Shown: in pieces, positions 15,470 through 23,269 of the stretch
Layout: the number at the start of each line of letters is the position of its first letter
How positions within the stretch are numbered: the first letter of the stretch is position 1
Assembly: GCA_045600845.1 (NCBI GenBank)
Contig: JAZRYR010000019.1
Location: 1-56,270 of the forward strand
Direction of reading: 5' to 3'
Length of the DNA: 56,270 nt
Origin: RGIG5612 sp045600845
GTDB lineage: Bacteria > Bacillota > Clostridia > Lachnospirales > Lachnospiraceae
Notes under the pieces: generated by a model
Seen by the model: only the letters and a program-made list of their open reading frames with translations
Databases searched by the model: none
What the model was told of the DNA's origin: nothing
Made by a program: the position numbers and the translations under genes

Positions 15470-16684
15470 ATGTCAGAAGTTATGAATGAAAATAAGATTA
15501 AAATGACGAACACTATCGTGGAACTTGACGGCGATGAAATGACTCGGATTATATGGGGACTTGTAAAAAAAGAGCTGATTCTGCCTTATGTGGATTTAAA
15601 TACAGAATATTACGACCTAGGTCTGGAAAACCGGGACAAAACCGATGATCAGGTTACTGTGGATGCTGCTAACGCAATCAAGAAATACCGTGTTGGCGTA
15701 AAGTGTGCAACCATTACGCCGAATGCTTTCCGTATGGAAGAATATAAATTGAAAAGAATGTATAAGAGCCCAAACGGAACTTTACGTGCAATTCTTGACG
15801 GAACCGTTTTCCGCACTCCGATTACGGTAAGCTGCGTAAAACCTTGTGTTTCCAACTGGGTAAAACCGATTACCATTGCCCGACATGCCTATGGGGATCT
15901 TTACAGTGCGACCGAATCCAGAATTGGAGAGGAAGGAACGGTAGAAGTTATTTTCACCAGCAAATCCGGGAAGGAAGAGAAGAAAGAAGTCTTCACATTT
16001 GAAGGCGGCGGGGTTGTCCAGTGTCAATACAATACGGAAGAATCCATTACGAAATTTGCAAAATCCTGTTTTAATTATGCGGTGGATATGAAACAGGACT
16101 TATGGTTCTCCGCAAAAGATACAATTTCCAAGGTGTATGACCAGCTGTTTAAAGAAACTTTTGATTCAATTTTTGAAAAGGAATATAAAGCAAAATTTGA
16201 TGAGCTGGGAATAAAATATTTCTATACCTTAATTGACGATGCAGTATCCCGGGTAATGCATAGCGAAGGCGGCTTTATCTGGGCCTGCAAAAACTATGAT
16301 GGCGATGTTATGAGCGACATGGTAGCTTCTGCTTTTGGTGCTCTAGCGATGATGACCTCGGTTCTGGTATCGCCGGATGGCTGCTTCGAATATGAAGCTG
16401 CCCATGGTACCGTTCAGCGGCATTATTACCGATACCGGGAAGGTGAAAAAACTTCTACGAATTCGGTAGCAACCATATTTGCATGGGCCGGCGCCTTAAA
16501 GAAACGAGGACAGATTGACGGAAATGATGCTCTGGTTAAATTTGGCGAAAAGCTCATTGATGCTACCGTAAAAACCATTGAATCCGGGAAAATGACAAAA
16601 GATTTAGCTGCAATTACCACCTGTCCAAATCCAACGGTGCTGAATACCGAAGAATTCATTTTGGCAATAAAAGAGAACATGTAA
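15470..16684 (+). CDS. icd: NADP-dependent isocitrate dehydrogenase, type II (IDH1-like)
   Basis: It oxidatively decarboxylates isocitrate to 2-oxoglutarate with NADP, supplying glutamate precursors in anaerobes with a partial TCA cycle. The 404-residue protein belongs to the homodimeric IDH1-like subfamily: VELDGDEMTRIIW near 18, YKSPNGTLRAILDGTVFR near 92 (substrate Ser/Asn/Arg), WVKPITIARHAYGDLY near 128, DDAVSRVMHSEGGFIWACKN near 255 (metal/catalytic part) and AAHGTVQRHYYRYREGE near 310 (NADP binding). The ATG follows AGGCAGGGAA. An ATG at 15482 is a possible alternative that removes four residues. It stands after rnpB and 28 bases before a lipoprotein gene. Confidence 0.97.
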   Translation: MSEVMNENKIKMTNTIVELDGDEMTRIIWGLVKKELILPYVDLNTEYYDLGLENRDKTDDQVTVDAANAIKKYRVGVKCATITPNAFRMEEYKLKRMYKSPNGTLRAILDGTVFRTPITVSCVKPCVSNWVKPITIARHAYGDLYSATESRIGEEGTVEVIFTSKSGKEEKKEVFTFEGGGVVQCQYNTEESITKFAKSCFNYAVDMKQDLWFSAKDTISKVYDQLFKETFDSIFEKEYKAKFDELGIKYFYTLIDDAVSRVMHSEGGFIWACKNYDGDVMSDMVASAFGALAMMTSVLVSPDGCFEYEAAHGTVQRHYYRYREGEKTSTNSVATIFAWAGALKKRGQIDGNDALVKFGEKLIDATVKTIESGKMTKDLAAITTCPNPTVLNTEEFILAIKENM

Positions 16685-16712
16685 TCCGTAACGGCTTTTT
16701 AAGAGAAAAAAT

Positions 16713-17621
16713 TTGAACAAGAATCGGAGAATACGAAAAATCATCACCCTTTTTCTTTGTCTTGCAATAGGAATGGCAGGTCTTATTTTCAGTGCCTGTG
16801 GGGCTCGAAAAGAAGAAAAACCGATTTTTATTTATGCTGATTCTGCCCTCCAAACCGTATTACCTTTGGTCGGAGAAAAATTCAATGTCCTTAACGAAAA
16901 AAACTATGAACTGGTGTATGTTTTTGAATCTGCGGAAGACATAAAAAATGATGTGTTTTCCGGAAAAATCTGTGATGTAATTCTTACGGATTCTTCTGCG
17001 CTTCTGGATGAATTGGCCGGTAAGGAAAAGATTGATAAAGAAAAATGTCCGGTGGTCGCGGGAAACCGTCTTGTACTTGTATCAAAAATGAACATGAATT
17101 CCCTTTCGGATATTTTCCGGGTGCCGGAATATGACGAGGAAAATGGGGAGTATGTAGAAATCGAAGGCTTTCTGTCTGTCGAGAATCTTCTTCTCGAGGA
17201 ATATTGGGAGGCTGAATGGGACGGAGAAGAACGGCCTCCTTTAATGATCCCGGAAAGCTTATCGAAAATTGCCATTTGCGGACCGCAAAGCATAGAGGGT
17301 CAAAAATCAAAAGAACTGGTCAATTCTTATTTTCAGTACCGGGAACCTGTGGACCGTTATGATTTACTGCTGTATTGCAATAATGATAAGGAAGTCATCG
17401 AGGCAGTTTCTTCCGGGAAGGCGCAGGCGGGCATCTGCCTGGCTTCCGCTGTCGACGAAACGATGCCTGCTTTGACAAAATCTGTTTTGACGGATAAGGT
17501 TATCAATTATTCCGCGGCTTTGATAAAGGATTGCTTGCATAAAGAATCTGCAGATTTATTTATAAAATTCCTTCCGGGCAAGGAAGCAAAACGTTTTTTT
17601 GACGATTTTAATTTTAATTAA
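16713..17621 (+). CDS. ModA-like substrate-binding lipoprotein, orphan
   Basis: It starts with TTG and encodes a 302-residue secreted protein. Residues 1-28 are a lipoprotein signal (NKNRRIRKIITLFLC, then LIFSAC with the lipid-bearing Cys at 29). The mature part has the type II periplasmic-binding fold seen in ModA: IYADSALQTVLPLVGEKFN near 41, GKICDVILTDSSALLDEL near 83, NRLVLVSK near 107 and SSGKAQAGICLASAVD near 234. Between 117 and 165 lies an acidic insert (PEYDEENGEYVEIEG, then EEYWEAEWDGEERPP) not expected in a standard ModA. No permease or ATPase gene is next to it. The ligand cannot be named with safety; molybdate or another oxyanion is the family default. Confidence 0.75.
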   Translation: MNKNRRIRKIITLFLCLAIGMAGLIFSACGARKEEKPIFIYADSALQTVLPLVGEKFNVLNEKNYELVYVFESAEDIKNDVFSGKICDVILTDSSALLDELAGKEKIDKEKCPVVAGNRLVLVSKMNMNSLSDIFRVPEYDEENGEYVEIEGFLSVENLLLEEYWEAEWDGEERPPLMIPESLSKIAICGPQSIEGQKSKELVNSYFQYREPVDRYDLLLYCNNDKEVIEAVSSGKAQAGICLASAVDETMPALTKSVLTDKVINYSAALIKDCLHKESADLFIKFLPGKEAKRFFDDFNFN

Positions 17622-17639
17622 CATAAAGCGAGGAAACAA

Positions 17640-19127
17640 ATGGAAGTATTATACAAGAGCACGAGAGGCGATGGCAGTTTAATTACCAGTTCCCAGGCAG
17701 TCTTAAAAGGTCTGGCAGATGATGGGGGACTGTATGTTCCAAATCAGATTCCCAAACTGGATATTGAACTGGAAAAACTGGCGGATATGAATTACCGGGA
17801 GATTGCCTATGCAGTAATCCGCAGATTTTTAACCGATTATACGGAGGAAGAATTAAAAGACTGTATTGATCATGCCTATGATTCAAAATTTGATGATGAA
17901 GAAATTGCTCCTGTAAAAAAAGTGGGGAATGTTCATTTCATGGAATTATTCCATGGTTCCACCATTGCTTTCAAAGATATGGCTTTATCCATCCTGCCAT
18001 ATTTATTAACAAAGGCGGCAAAGAAAAATAATCTGGAGAATGAGATTGTAATCCTGACCGCAACTTCTGGGGATACCGGAAAAGCGGCTCTTGCAGGATT
18101 TGCTAACGTACCGGGAACGAAAATCATCGTTTTCTATCCAAAAGGCGGTGTAAGCAAGATTCAGGAACTTCAGATGGTAACCCAGAAGGGGGATAATACC
18201 TTTGTTGTTGGCGTAAATGGTAATTTTGATGATGCCCAGACCGGCGTAAAGAAGATGTTTAATGATACTGCTCTGAAAGGATTGTTGGATCAGGCAAATT
18301 ACCAGTTCTCATCTGCCAACTCCATTAATATCGGCCGTCTGGTTCCTCAGGTAGCTTATTATGTCTGGGCTTATTCCCGGTTAGTGAAAGATGGTACGCT
18401 CAAGGCTGGAGAAAAGATGAATTTTGTTGTTCCAACTGGTAATTTTGGAAATATCCTTGCCGGATATTATGCAAAATTAATGGGCTTGCCGGTTAATAAA
18501 TTAATTTGTGCTTCCAACGATAATAAAGAATTATTCGACTTCTTCAAAACCGGAAATTACAATCGAAACAGAGAATTTATTCTGACTAGCTCTCCTTCCA
18601 TGGATATTTTGATTTCCAGTAACTTAGAGAGATTGATTTATCATATCACCGGAAATAAAGAAGCAGATAATATAGAATTTATGAATCAGCTGTCCCAAAA
18701 GGGGGAATATACGATTACAGAGGAAGAAAAAGGTCTTCTGTCAGATTTCCATGGGGGATATGCCGATGAAAAAGAAAATGCAGGGTACATTAAAAAGACC
18801 TATGAGGACTGGGATTATGTAACAGATACTCATACTGGCGTAGCAAATTGCGTATATAGAAAATATCTGAAAGAAACCGGAGATTCTACGCCGACGGTGA
18901 TCGTATCTACCGCCAGTCCATATAAATTTGCCAGAAGCGTAATGACGGCGATTGATGAGAAGTATGACCGCAAAGATGATTTTGAACTGATTGAGGAATT
19001 AAACAAAATCTCGAATGTCGCTATTCCAAAGGCCATTCAGGAAATTATGGATGCGGAAATCGTTCACAACCATGTTTGTGACATTGATAAGATGGAAGAT
19101 GCAGTAAAAGGCTTTTTGAACATATAA
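17640..19127 (+). CDS. thrC: Threonine synthase
   Basis: This PLP enzyme converts O-phosphohomoserine to threonine. The 495-residue length and the features GDGSLITSSQAVLKGLADDG near 10, FHGSTIAFKDMALSILP with PLP lysine K112, TATSGDTGKAALAGFANVPG near 140, SANSINIGRLVPQVAYYVWA near 222 and VPTGNFGNILAGYYAKLMG near 264 fit the long class of threonine synthases. GCGAGGAAACAA precedes the ATG, 18 bases after the lipoprotein gene. No T-box or threonine attenuator was found upstream, and no other threonine genes are near. Confidence 0.96.
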   Translation: MEVLYKSTRGDGSLITSSQAVLKGLADDGGLYVPNQIPKLDIELEKLADMNYREIAYAVIRRFLTDYTEEELKDCIDHAYDSKFDDEEIAPVKKVGNVHFMELFHGSTIAFKDMALSILPYLLTKAAKKNNLENEIVILTATSGDTGKAALAGFANVPGTKIIVFYPKGGVSKIQELQMVTQKGDNTFVVGVNGNFDDAQTGVKKMFNDTALKGLLDQANYQFSSANSINIGRLVPQVAYYVWAYSRLVKDGTLKAGEKMNFVVPTGNFGNILAGYYAKLMGLPVNKLICASNDNKELFDFFKTGNYNRNREFILTSSPSMDILISSNLERLIYHITGNKEADNIEFMNQLSQKGEYTITEEEKGLLSDFHGGYADEKENAGYIKKTYEDWDYVTDTHTGVANCVYRKYLKETGDSTPTVIVSTASPYKFARSVMTAIDEKYDRKDDFELIEELNKISNVAIPKAIQEIMDAEIVHNHVCDIDKMEDAVKGFLNI

Positions 19128-19140
19128 TTAGAGTGGACTT

Positions 19141-19641
19141 ATGAACAAAATTATTGATTGGATTGCGGTGACATTTGCGTCCTGGAATCATGAACTGGTT
19201 ATATTTATTATTTCCCTTTTTCCAATTCTGGAGCTGAGAGGCGGCCTGATTGCAGCAGCTCTTCTTCAGGTTCCCTATTGGAAAGCAATTTTGATCTGTA
19301 TGGTAGGAAATATTATTCCAATACCGTTCATTTTGCTACTGATTGAAAAAATATTTAAATTGTTAAAACGGTTTAAAACCACCGGCCGTTTTGTGAACTG
19401 GCTGGAAACAAAAACGCTGAAAAAAAGAGCACAGATTGACAAATGGGGCTTTTGGGGATTGGTACTGTTTGTAGGTATTCCATTACCGGGAACCGGAGGC
19501 TGGACGGGAGCTTTACTTGCATCCCTTTTGAGGATTCCTATCAAAAAGTCTGCGCCGGCAATCGGAATTGGTATCATTTTAGCGGCGGCTATCATGAGTT
19601 TCATCACTTATGGAATCCCATGGCTGGTTAATGTATTTTAG
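19141..19641 (+). CDS. Small multidrug export-type membrane protein (COG2426 family)
   Basis: The 166-residue protein is an integral membrane protein with about four to five hydrophobic segments. Its motifs are LFPILELRGGLIAAALLQVP near 30, VGNIIPIPFILLLIEKIF near 58, LFVGIPLPGTGGWTGALLAS near 110 and a closing AIGIGIILAAAIMSFITYG. The paired ELRGG and PLPGTGGWTGA turns are diagnostic of the family called putative small multi-drug export protein. The transport role is a family label, not shown here. It follows thrC by 13 bases and is probably in the same transcript; a terminator follows. Confidence 0.85.
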   Translation: MNKIIDWIAVTFASWNHELVIFIISLFPILELRGGLIAAALLQVPYWKAILICMVGNIIPIPFILLLIEKIFKLLKRFKTTGRFVNWLETKTLKKRAQIDKWGFWGLVLFVGIPLPGTGGWTGALLASLLRIPIKKSAPAIGIGIILAAAIMSFITYGIPWLVNVF

Positions 19642-19658
19642 CATCAGAAAACCTTTTC

Positions 19659-19697
19659 ATACTCCTTTTCCAATAGCTGGAAAGGGAGTATTTTTTA
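19659..19697 (+). terminator. Terminator before glmM
   Basis: ATACTCCTTTTCC (19659-19671) pairs with GGAAAGGGAGTAT with one T-G wobble around AATAGCT and is followed by T6. Confidence 0.88.
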
Positions 19698-19807
19698 TTT
19701 CGTTTTTTCTTTACATACCAATATTACTGGTTGTAAAATATGACCGTAAAAATGAAAAGTGGGGGAGGTCACTTTTTATTTTCAAACTTATTATCAGGAG
19801 ATGTTCT

Positions 19808-21175
19808 ATGGGCAAATATTTTGGAACAGACGGCTTTCGTGGAAAAGCCGGAAAAGATCTTAAAAGTGAACATGCCTACAAGATCGGCAGATATCTTGGA
19901 TGGTATTATGGCAAAAAACATACGGATGGACAGCGGGCAAAAATTGTAATCGGAAAGGATACCAGAAGGTCTTCCTATACTTTCGAAAATGCTTTAGCAG
20001 CGGGTATTACTGCCAGCGGCTCCGATGCTTATCTTTTACATGTAACGACAACTCCTAGCGTAAGCTTTATCACGAATGATGAAGGCTTTGATTGTGGCAT
20101 TATGGTTTCCGCAAGCCACAATCCATACTATGACAACGGCATCAAGCTTTTAAATGGTGAAGGCGAAAAGATGGAGGATGAAGTTCAGAATGCTATTGAA
20201 GATTATATTGATAGCAAAGAAGACTATATTCCATATGCAGAAGAAGACAAGATTGGAAAAACGGAAGATTTCTACTTTGGAAGAAACCGCTATATTGGCT
20301 ATATCTCCGAAAAAGCCATGAAATCTTTTGAAAATTGCAAAGTAGGTCTGGATTGTGCAAATGGTTCCGCATGGATGATCGGCAGGGCCGTATTTGATGC
20401 GTTGGGCGCTAAAACTCATGTAATCAATAATCAACCGACAGGAATGAATGTTAATCTGGATTGCGGATCCACCCATATCGAAGGTCTTCAAAAATATGTT
20501 GTGGACAATATGCTGGATGTGGGTTTTGCCTTCGATGGGGATGCTGATCGGTGTCTTGCGGTAGATGAAAAAGGAAACGTAGTTAACGGTGATAAGATTA
20601 TTTATATCTGTGCGAAATACTTAAAGGAACATAATCAGTTGCCGGGAAACAAAGTAGTTGTAACAAAAATGTCGAATTTCGGCTTGTTTAAGGCGCTTGA
20701 AAAAGTTGGAATAGGATATGAAAAAACGGATGTAGGCGATCGGTATGTATATGAGTGCATGAAAAAAGAAGGCTATATTATCGGCGGAGAGCAATCCGGA
20801 CATATTATATTCCGGCAATATGCCCATACCGGTGATGGAATCCTTACAGCGATTATGTTGATGAATGTCATGATAAAAACTCAACTTCCATTGTCGATTT
20901 TGGCTCAGAACTGTCAAATGTATCCACAGGTGCTGAAGAATGTCGTCGTTGACGATAAGGAAGCTACCTTGGACGATCCAAAAGTTCTGGCAGCTGTAGG
21001 AGAATGTACGGAAAGATTAGGCGATACGGGAAGAGTTCTTCTTCGTACCAGTGGAACAGAGCCGGTGTTAAGAGTTATGGCAGAAGCCGGAACGGATGAA
21101 GAAGCAGAAGAAAATGTAGACATGATTATCGGCGCCATGGCTCAGTCCGGTCATTTAATTCAGGTAAAAAAATAG
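19808..21175 (+). CDS. glmM: Phosphoglucosamine mutase
   Basis: GlmM converts glucosamine-6-phosphate to glucosamine-1-phosphate for UDP-GlcNAc and peptidoglycan. The ATG at 19808 follows TCAGGAGATGTTCT and gives 455 residues starting MGKYFGTDGFRGKAG, as in the family. The frame is open further upstream to 19610, but that part crosses a terminator. The active site IMVSASHNPYYDNGIKLL has the phosphoserine at S103. The metal loop is FAFDGDADRCLAVDEKG near 240, the sugar-binding loop GGEQSGHII near 325 and the phosphate-binding RTSGTEPVLRVMAE near 416. It starts an amino-sugar gene group with a hexapeptide acyltransferase and nagB. Confidence 0.96.
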   Translation: MGKYFGTDGFRGKAGKDLKSEHAYKIGRYLGWYYGKKHTDGQRAKIVIGKDTRRSSYTFENALAAGITASGSDAYLLHVTTTPSVSFITNDEGFDCGIMVSASHNPYYDNGIKLLNGEGEKMEDEVQNAIEDYIDSKEDYIPYAEEDKIGKTEDFYFGRNRYIGYISEKAMKSFENCKVGLDCANGSAWMIGRAVFDALGAKTHVINNQPTGMNVNLDCGSTHIEGLQKYVVDNMLDVGFAFDGDADRCLAVDEKGNVVNGDKIIYICAKYLKEHNQLPGNKVVVTKMSNFGLFKALEKVGIGYEKTDVGDRYVYECMKKEGYIIGGEQSGHIIFRQYAHTGDGILTAIMLMNVMIKTQLPLSILAQNCQMYPQVLKNVVVDDKEATLDDPKVLAAVGECTERLGDTGRVLLRTSGTEPVLRVMAEAGTDEEAEENVDMIIGAMAQSGHLIQVKK

Positions 21176-21184
21176 GGGAATCCA

Positions 21185-21853
21185 ATGAGTATAGAAATAA
21201 AAGATCTGTATGATTTAAGTCATACAAAGGCAGAGCCTTATCTGTCACGATTTAAATATCCCTGGGAAGCATTAGCAGGTATTTCTGATTTTATTATGGA
21301 ATTGGGAAAAGCGCTTCCGGAAGATGAATATGATCATCCTTCAGAAAACGTATGGATTGCAAAGGATGCTGTTTTTTACAACAGAGTAACGAATTATATT
21401 AAAGGGCCAGCCATTATCGGTCATGGCACGGAAATCCGTCCATCCGCTTTTATCCGTGGCTCTGCTTTAGTAGGAGATAACTGTGTTATCGGAAACTCTA
21501 CAGAATTAAAGAATGTTATTTTATTTGATAATGTCCAGGTGCCGCATTTTAATTACGTTGGCGATTCCATTCTAGGCTATAAAGCCCATATGGGCGCAGG
21601 TTCCATTACTTCCAACGTAAAGAGTGACAAGCTGAATGTAGTGATTAAAAACGGCGAAGAGAAAATTGTAACGGGACGCAAGAAAATTGGCGCTATGTTA
21701 GGTGACCGGGTGGAAGTGGGATGTAATTCTGTTCTGAATCCCGGAACGGTTATCGGCAGGGATTCTAACGTTTATCCGACCTCCTGTGTAAGAGGCTGTG
21801 TACCGGAAAAATCTATCTGGAAGGATAATGGAGAAATCATACCAAAAAACTGA
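21185..21853 (+). CDS. Left-handed beta-helix (hexapeptide) protein, GlmU C-terminal-like
   Basis: The 222-residue protein has a helical start (LYDLSHTKAEPYLSRFKYPW) followed by hexapeptide-repeat coils: ENVWIAKDAVFYNRVTNYIK, GPAIIGHGTEIRPSAFIRGS, ALVGDNCVIGNSTELKNVIL and IGAMLGDRVEVGCNSVLNPG. HMGAGSITSNVKSDK resembles the acetyl-CoA/substrate loop of GlmU acyltransferase domains. The nucleotidyl-transferase half of GlmU is absent. It lies nine bases after glmM and 43 bases before nagB, so a role in amino-sugar phosphate acylation or UDP-GlcNAc supply is a reasonable inference. Some databases would call it UDP-N-acetylglucosamine pyrophosphorylase, which the missing domain does not support. 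Confidence 0.8.
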   Translation: MSIEIKDLYDLSHTKAEPYLSRFKYPWEALAGISDFIMELGKALPEDEYDHPSENVWIAKDAVFYNRVTNYIKGPAIIGHGTEIRPSAFIRGSALVGDNCVIGNSTELKNVILFDNVQVPHFNYVGDSILGYKAHMGAGSITSNVKSDKLNVVIKNGEEKIVTGRKKIGAMLGDRVEVGCNSVLNPGTVIGRDSNVYPTSCVRGCVPEKSIWKDNGEIIPKN

Positions 21854-21896
21854 AAACAGATGATTTTAGATTAAATATATTTTTAAGGAGTAAACA

Positions 21897-22631
21897 ATGA
21901 AAGTTATCGTAGCTGAAAATTATGAAGACGCCAGCAAAAAAGCTGCTGACATTATAGAAAAAATCGTTCGCGAAGAGCCAGAGTGCACCTTAGGTCTGGC
22001 TACCGGTTCTTCCCCAGTAGGAATGTATCAGGAGCTGGCCAGAAGATGTAAGGAAGAAGGTCTGGATTTTTCAAAGATTCATTCTGTAAATCTGGACGAA
22101 TACGTTGGTCTGGAAGGAACCCACGATCAGAGTTACCGTTATTTCATGAACGATAATTTATTCGATCATATCAATATTGATAAGGCCAATACTTATGTTG
22201 CAAAAGGTGTTGGCGATGTTGAAGCAAACCTGAAGGAATTCAACGAGATTCTGGATAAAACCGATATCCGTATCCAGGTATTGGGTGTTGGTCCGGACGG
22301 ACATTTAGGATTTAACGAGCCGGGGGCAACTCTTTATGACGGAGCTCATGAGGAGACTTTAGATGACTCTACCATTGAAGCAAACAAGAGATTCTTTGCA
22401 AGCAAGGCAGATGTTCCTACCCACGCCGTAACCATGGGAATGGGAAACATTATGCGTGCCCAGGCTCTATTAATGATTATCTCCGGCAGTAAAGAAGAAG
22501 CTGCAACTAAGCTTCTGATGGAAGATAAAATCGACCCAACTTGCCCTTGCACTTTTATGAGAATGCATCGTGACGCAATCGTAGTCCTTACAAAGGAACT
22601 GGCGGATAAGATCGGTTACAAAGCTCAGTAA
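21897..22631 (+). CDS. nagB: Glucosamine-6-phosphate deaminase
   Basis: It converts glucosamine-6-phosphate to fructose-6-phosphate and ammonia. The 244-residue length and motifs are standard: GLATGSSPVGMYQELARRC near 34, SVNLDEYVGLEGTHDQSYRY near 63 with the general-base Asp, VLGVGPDGHLGFNEPG near 126 with the catalytic His/Glu pair, and AVTMGMGNIM near 178. A TTTAAGGAGTAAACA site gives efficient translation. Its position behind glmM and the acyltransferase sets a degradative enzyme beside a synthetic one acting on the same sugar phosphate, so the group may balance amino-sugar flux. Confidence 0.96.
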   Translation: MKVIVAENYEDASKKAADIIEKIVREEPECTLGLATGSSPVGMYQELARRCKEEGLDFSKIHSVNLDEYVGLEGTHDQSYRYFMNDNLFDHINIDKANTYVAKGVGDVEANLKEFNEILDKTDIRIQVLGVGPDGHLGFNEPGATLYDGAHEETLDDSTIEANKRFFASKADVPTHAVTMGMGNIMRAQALLMIISGSKEEAATKLLMEDKIDPTCPCTFMRMHRDAIVVLTKELADKIGYKAQ

Positions 22632-22652
22632 GAACTTTTGAATTTGACAGAT

Positions 22653-23249
22653 ATGAAAGACAACAGTAACTTTTTCGCAATTTTGTCCCGGATGAAATAT
22701 GTAAATCGTTGGGGACTGATGCGGAATTCGAAAAAAGAATCTTTATCCGATCACACCCTGGATGTGGTATTTATTGCTCATGCGTTGGTAGTAATTGCCA
22801 ATACTTATTATGGTGCTGCTTTAGACGAAGGAAGAGTTGTTTTGCTGGCAGCTTTCCATGACACGCCGGAGATCATTACGGGAGATCTGCCGACTCCGGT
22901 AAAGTATTTTGACCCGGAAATCAAAAAGGCATATGACAAGGTAGAGGAGAGCGCCAAGAAGAAAATGATTGACCAGCTTCCGGCAGAAATGCAGAAAACT
23001 TACGAAGCTATTATGGATGCAGAAAATCCGGAAGATAGGACCTTGATGAAATATGTGAAGGCTGCTGATAAATTGTCTGCCTTGATTAAATGTATCGAAG
23101 AAGAACAGTCCGGGAACAAGGACTTTGTGAAGGCAAAAGAGTCTACCCAAAAGATTATTGATAATTTAGAAATGCCGGAAGTGAATTTCTTTGTAAATAA
23201 TTTTCTTCCGGGATACTATCTGACACTGGATGAACAAACCGGAGAATAA
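22653..23249 (+). CDS. yfbR: HD-domain 5'-deoxynucleotidase, YfbR-like
   Basis: YfbR-type enzymes dephosphorylate deoxynucleoside 5'-monophosphates. The protein aligns from end to end by eye: NFFAILSRMKYVNRWGLMRN, LSDHTLDVVFIAHALVVIA with the first metal His, LLAAFHDTPEIITGDLPTPV with the HD pair and the GDLPTPVKYF signature, and KAADKLSALIKCIEE with the last Asp. The ATG at 22653 gives MKDNSNFF and matches the N-terminus I recall for the E. coli enzyme; a TTG at 22638 would add five residues. Neither has a clear ribosome site. It starts 21 bases after nagB and may be translationally linked to it. Confidence 0.88.
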   Translation: MKDNSNFFAILSRMKYVNRWGLMRNSKKESLSDHTLDVVFIAHALVVIANTYYGAALDEGRVVLLAAFHDTPEIITGDLPTPVKYFDPEIKKAYDKVEESAKKKMIDQLPAEMQKTYEAIMDAENPEDRTLMKYVKAADKLSALIKCIEEEQSGNKDFVKAKESTQKIIDNLEMPEVNFFVNNFLPGYYLTLDEQTGE

Positions 23250-23269
23250 AACAGAGAGGAATTAAAGAA

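Noticed and set aside
17622..17639. Attenuator or riboswitch in front of thrC
   Set aside because: Only 18 bases separate it from the upstream gene and hold just the ribosome site.
19610..19807. N-terminal extension of GlmM by 66 residues
   Set aside because: It crosses a terminator and the family start MGKYFGTDGFRG has its own ribosome site.
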